In this document: positions 61,494-64,000 of the stretch, one piece after another
How positions within the stretch are numbered: position 1 is the first letter of the stretch
Layout of the letters: the number at the start of each line of letters is the position of its first letter
Source of the DNA: Oceanispirochaeta sp. M1
GTDB taxonomy: Bacteria > Spirochaetota > Spirochaetia > DSM-2461
Length of the DNA stretch: 64,000 bases
NCBI RefSeq assembly: GCF_003346715.1
Contig: NZ_QQPQ01000012.1
Coordinates: 62,001 to 126,000 of the forward strand
Reading direction: 5' to 3'
The notes under the pieces: generated by a model
Databases searched by the model: none
What the model was told of the DNA's origin: nothing
Seen by the model: the letters and a program-made list of their open reading frames with translations, nothing else
Position numbers and translations under genes: made by a program

Positions 61494-62250
61494 ACATGTT
61501 ACATTTCAGCTGGATCAGTTTGAGGGTCCTCTAGACCTGCTGCTGTTCCTTATAAAGAAAAATGAAGTGAATATATATGACATTCCCATTTCTTCCATAA
61601 CGGAGCAGTATCTTTCTTTTCTTCAATACTCAACAGCGGTCAATTTAGAGAATATTACAGAATTCTATCTCCTTGCCGCTACTCTTCTTTACATCAAATC
61701 CAGAATGCTTCTACCTGTGGAGGTCGATTTTTCAGATGAAATTGAAGACCCTCGGGAAGAGCTTGTTGCTAAACTGATCGATTATCAGAAATATAAAAAA
61801 CTCTCAGAGCTTATGACAGAGCAGGAAAAATCCACAGAGTGGGTAATTGAGCGTAAAAAGAAACAGCGTATGCTCCCCTTTGATAATGAAGAGGAGCTCT
61901 GGGAAGAAGTTGATGTGTGGGAGCTTCTGCAGAGTTTCTCTACTGTTATGGGGTCACTTACAAAGGAAGCTATTGTAAATCTCTATGAGGAAGTGACTGT
62001 AAATGAGAAGATTACTCTTATTCAGGAACTCCTTGAAGAGAGGGGTGAATTCGGCTTTACCGACATCCTGATCAATCCCAATTCTATAATGGAAATTGTC
62101 TGTGCTTTTCTGGCAGTCCTAGAATCTGTTAAAACCAGGCTCATAATGGTCTATCAGAACAAGCTTTTTGGCGATATTATGATAAAATCAAGACATTCGG
62201 AACAAGAGAGTGAGAAACATGAATCTGATTCAGGAACGATCGATAGTTGA
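61486..62250 (+). CDS. scpA: Segregation and condensation protein A
   Basis: A 254-residue kleisin. FQLDQFEGPLDLLLFLIKKNEVNIYDIPI is the N-terminal Smc-binding entry motif, ATLLYIKSRMLLP the following helix, and the C-terminal winged helix includes TDILINPNSIMEIVCAFLAVLE. It bridges the Smc heads with ScpB in chromosome condensation. The start is TTG with GGAGG nine bases upstream, overlapping the folK stop by 8 nt. It also overlaps scpB. Confidence 0.95.
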   Translation: MSEHVTFQLDQFEGPLDLLLFLIKKNEVNIYDIPISSITEQYLSFLQYSTAVNLENITEFYLLAATLLYIKSRMLLPVEVDFSDEIEDPREELVAKLIDYQKYKKLSELMTEQEKSTEWVIERKKKQRMLPFDNEEELWEEVDVWELLQSFSTVMGSLTKEAIVNLYEEVTVNEKITLIQELLEERGEFGFTDILINPNSIMEIVCAFLAVLESVKTRLIMVYQNKLFGDIMIKSRHSEQESEKHESDSGTIDS

Positions 62251-62758
62251 AGCAGCCTTATTTCTTGAAAGTGATCCCGTTACAATTGAGCATCTGATCA
62301 AAGTCACAGGTTTATCCAGGGATGTTCTTAAAGAGGTGATGGATGAATTGAAAGATCACTATGCAGGCGAAGAGCATGGAATAGTGATTAACGAAGTGCA
62401 GGGTGGATATGTACTGGCTGCTAAAGAGGCTCTTTGGGATAATCTGAAAGAGTACTATGGTAAAAAAAATGAAGACAAATTGTCCCGTGCCGCTATGGAA
62501 ACATTATCTATTATCGCTTATTCTCAACCGCTGACTAAAGCTGAGATAGAAAATATCCGCGGTGTCAGCTCCGACGGAATGATCCGTCTCCTGGTTAAAA
62601 GAGGTCTTATCCGTGAAGTCGGTAAAAAAGATGTACCCGGAAAACCTCTTCAGTACGGAACATCCAAGGAATTTCTGAAACTTTTCAGATTGAAGAGTAT
62701 ATCGGATTTACCAAAACTGGATGAAGTTGAACAGAAAAGGTTTGAATTGAATGGATAA
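62219..62758 (+). CDS. scpB: Segregation and condensation protein B
   Basis: A 179-residue double winged-helix protein. IVEAALFLESDPVTIEHLIKVTG and the second wing AMETLSIIAYSQPLTKAEIENIRGVSSDGMI are family signatures. It dimerises and binds ScpA to support Smc. The ATG chosen lies inside the scpA end (32-nt overlap) behind GAGAGTGAG; a GTG three codons upstream is less likely. It overlaps the pseudouridine synthase gene by 8 nt. Confidence 0.95.
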   Translation: MNLIQERSIVEAALFLESDPVTIEHLIKVTGLSRDVLKEVMDELKDHYAGEEHGIVINEVQGGYVLAAKEALWDNLKEYYGKKNEDKLSRAAMETLSIIAYSQPLTKAEIENIRGVSSDGMIRLLVKRGLIREVGKKDVPGKPLQYGTSKEFLKLFRLKSISDLPKLDEVEQKRFELNG

Positions 62759-63512
62759 AGATTTTGAATCACTGAGACTGCAGGTCTATCTGGCCCGCTG
62801 CGGTGTAGGAAGCAGAAGGAAATGTGAAGAATATATCTCTGATGGAAGGGTAACCGTCAATGATAAGGCAGTTCTTGTTCCCGGACAGAAAGTCGGTCCC
62901 GAAGACCGCGTGTGCTATAACGGAAGACCGGTGCGTCCTGAAAGGGAAAATGTCTACATCGCTTTACATAAGCCCTCCGGCTTTATTTGCTCCAATCAGG
63001 ACGATCAGGGGCGGCCTTTGGCTATCTCTCTTCTCTCTGATGTAACAAACAAAAGACTCTATAATGTAGGCCGCCTGGATTATATGACCTCGGGTCTTAT
63101 TTTCTTTACAAATGACGGTGAGTTTTCCAAACTTATGACACATCCTTCCTCCCATCTGGAAAAGGAATATATGGTCACCACGAAAAAAGAGATACCCAAA
63201 GAGCTTATGGAACAGTTTAAGAAGGGAATGTCTGTGCAGGGTGAGTATTTCCGTCTCAAGCGTTATACCTTAAAGGGCAGCAGGTCTGTTTCCATTACTC
63301 TTGAAGAGGGAAAAAACAAAGAGCTTCGTAAGGTCTTTCTTTCTAAAAATATTACAATCAAGAGTATTCACAGGATCAGAATCGGCAATATCAAGCTGAC
63401 AGGCCTTGCCTCCGGGCATTTTAGAAAGCTGACAAAAAAAGAGATTGATCAGCTGAAGAATCAGGCAGAAGAAAATAAGCTGAAATCCTCAAAAGCCAGA
63501 AATAAAAAATGA
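62751..63512 (+). CDS. RsuA/RluB-family rRNA pseudouridine synthase
   Basis: A 253-residue protein. An S4 RNA-binding domain comes first (LQVYLARCGVGSRRKCEEYISDGRVTV split around residues 10-36), then the catalytic domain with VGRLDYMTSGLIFFTNDGE carrying the nucleophilic Asp, and EGKNKELRKVF near the end. RluB modifies U2605 of 23S rRNA and RsuA U516 of 16S; which applies is not decided by sequence alone, though the genomic link to scpB favours the RluB type. The stop overlaps cmk by ATGA. Confidence 0.92.
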   Translation: MDKDFESLRLQVYLARCGVGSRRKCEEYISDGRVTVNDKAVLVPGQKVGPEDRVCYNGRPVRPERENVYIALHKPSGFICSNQDDQGRPLAISLLSDVTNKRLYNVGRLDYMTSGLIFFTNDGEFSKLMTHPSSHLEKEYMVTTKKEIPKELMEQFKKGMSVQGEYFRLKRYTLKGSRSVSITLEEGKNKELRKVFLSKNITIKSIHRIRIGNIKLTGLASGHFRKLTKKEIDQLKNQAEENKLKSSKARNKK

Positions 63513-64000
63513 TAGTAGCAATAGATGGTCCGGCGGGTGTCGGTAAAAGTACAATAGCATCAACAATAGCCCGGGAGATGGGCTATTTTAATCTTAACTC
63601 AGGTAATTTCTATCGTGCAGTCTCTCTGTCACTTATGAGGAATAATATAAAAATTGATGATGAAAAAACCGTCTCTGCGATAGCAAAGGGACTGAAGTTC
63701 GATATCAGTGACAATCATCTGTATATGAATGATGAGGATGTTGAAGATCTTCTCCACAATGATGAAGTGGATGCCATCGTGGCTGAGGTGTCGGCTATAG
63801 TGCCCGTGAGGCACATTGTAAACGAGCATCTGAGAATTCTCAGCAAGTCTCTGGATCTTGTGGCCGAAGGCCGTGATATGACAACTGTTGTTTTTCCTCA
63901 TGGCGAGGTAAAAGTTTTCCTTGATGCCTCCCCGGAAATACGTGCTGAAAGGCGCTTCAAGCAGGGTGTAAGCACCCTGTCTTATGAGGAAATTCTTGAG
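63509..64000 (+). CDS. cmk: Cytidylate kinase, 3' end outside window
   Basis: 164 codons run to the window edge without a stop; full Cmk is about 220 residues. IVAIDGPAGVGKSTIA is the P-loop, NLNSGNFYRAV the CMP site (usually TGAMYRA in other bacteria, here SGNFYRA), and LVAEGRDMTTVVFPHGEVKVFLDASPEIRAERR the core and lid entry. It converts CMP/dCMP to the diphosphates. The ATG overlaps the upstream stop. Confidence 0.95.
   Translation, partial: MIVAIDGPAGVGKSTIASTIAREMGYFNLNSGNFYRAVSLSLMRNNIKIDDEKTVSAIAKGLKFDISDNHLYMNDEDVEDLLHNDEVDAIVAEVSAIVPVRHIVNEHLRILSKSLDLVAEGRDMTTVVFPHGEVKVFLDASPEIRAERRFKQGVSTLSYEEILE

Noticed and set aside
1-64000. CRISPR arrays, prophage genes, rRNA operon, replication origin
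   Set aside because: No regularly spaced direct repeats, phage structural genes, rRNA sequence or DnaA-box cluster was seen on reading through.

Overview
The window looks like chromosomal DNA of a free-living or host-associated spirochaete (Spirochaetales, near Spirochaeta/Oceanispirochaeta/Treponema). Pointers are a roughly 900-residue TPR protein fused to a GreA domain, a complete PnrA-type nucleoside ABC transporter with a TmpC-like lipoprotein, ABC binding proteins whose signal peptides end in the ATGQSEA style usual in this phylum, several exported or membrane TPR proteins of spirochaete type, and a recA-folK-scpA-scpB-pseudouridine synthase-cmk cluster. Base composition is moderate to low in G+C. 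The taxonomic call is inference from gene content, not from a marker search.

Layout. 1-4.8 kb: accessory or eroded region with an AraC-like stub, a YoaP-type acetyltransferase, a large SF2 helicase with membrane segments, a YCII-domain remnant and a DUF5692 membrane protein. 4.9-9.4 kb: minus-strand nickel/hydrogenase maturation operon (nickel permease, hypB, a giant Fe-S/FAD oxidoreductase, hypA). 9.6-11.9 kb: an FAD oxidoreductase behind a transposase-derived HTH protein. 11.9-21 kb: small exported proteins, an OmpA protein, adenine deaminase, short RecQ, a MarR regulator and two methyltransferases. 21-25 kb: AcpH, DeoD, tRNA-Arg(CCG), small and broken genes, RpiB, a TPR protein and a GC-rich palindromic repeat. 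25-28 kb: TrpXYZ-type ABC transporter. 28-34.9 kb: BI-1, M18 aminopeptidase, D,D-carboxypeptidase, ABC-F, an HExxH protein and uridine kinase. 35-37.5 kb: ankyrin lipoprotein. 37.7-43.6 kb: thymidine-kinase-like protein, serine dehydratase, deoC-deoB-UroD-family operon and a flavin-binding protein. 43.7-48.4 kb: nucleoside ABC transporter. 48.5-56 kb: Tex, a membrane protein and GreA-TPR. 56-59.7 kb: rpe and an envelope TPR trio. 59.8-64 kb: recA-to-cmk cluster, cut by the window end.

How the genes work together. A strong theme is purine and deoxynucleoside salvage: uptake (PnrA plus ATPase and two permeases), phosphorolysis (DeoD), adenine deamination (Ade), phosphopentose handling (DeoB, DeoC, RpiB, Rpe) and phosphorylation (Udk, TK-like). 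A second theme is nickel supply and insertion without any structural hydrogenase gene in view.

Most interesting signals: (1) three unrelated genes (marR-type, tex, rpe) have a sigma70-like -10 element ending exactly 6 nt before the ATG and no Shine-Dalgarno, predicting leaderless mRNAs; (2) folK appears to need a CTG start, because the annotated-looking GTG would delete the first strand of the fold; (3) an SF2 helicase carries two transmembrane segments; (4) a transposase-derived protein with a ruined DDE triad sits in an apparent operon with an FAD enzyme. I found no CRISPR array, prophage or intact insertion sequence.
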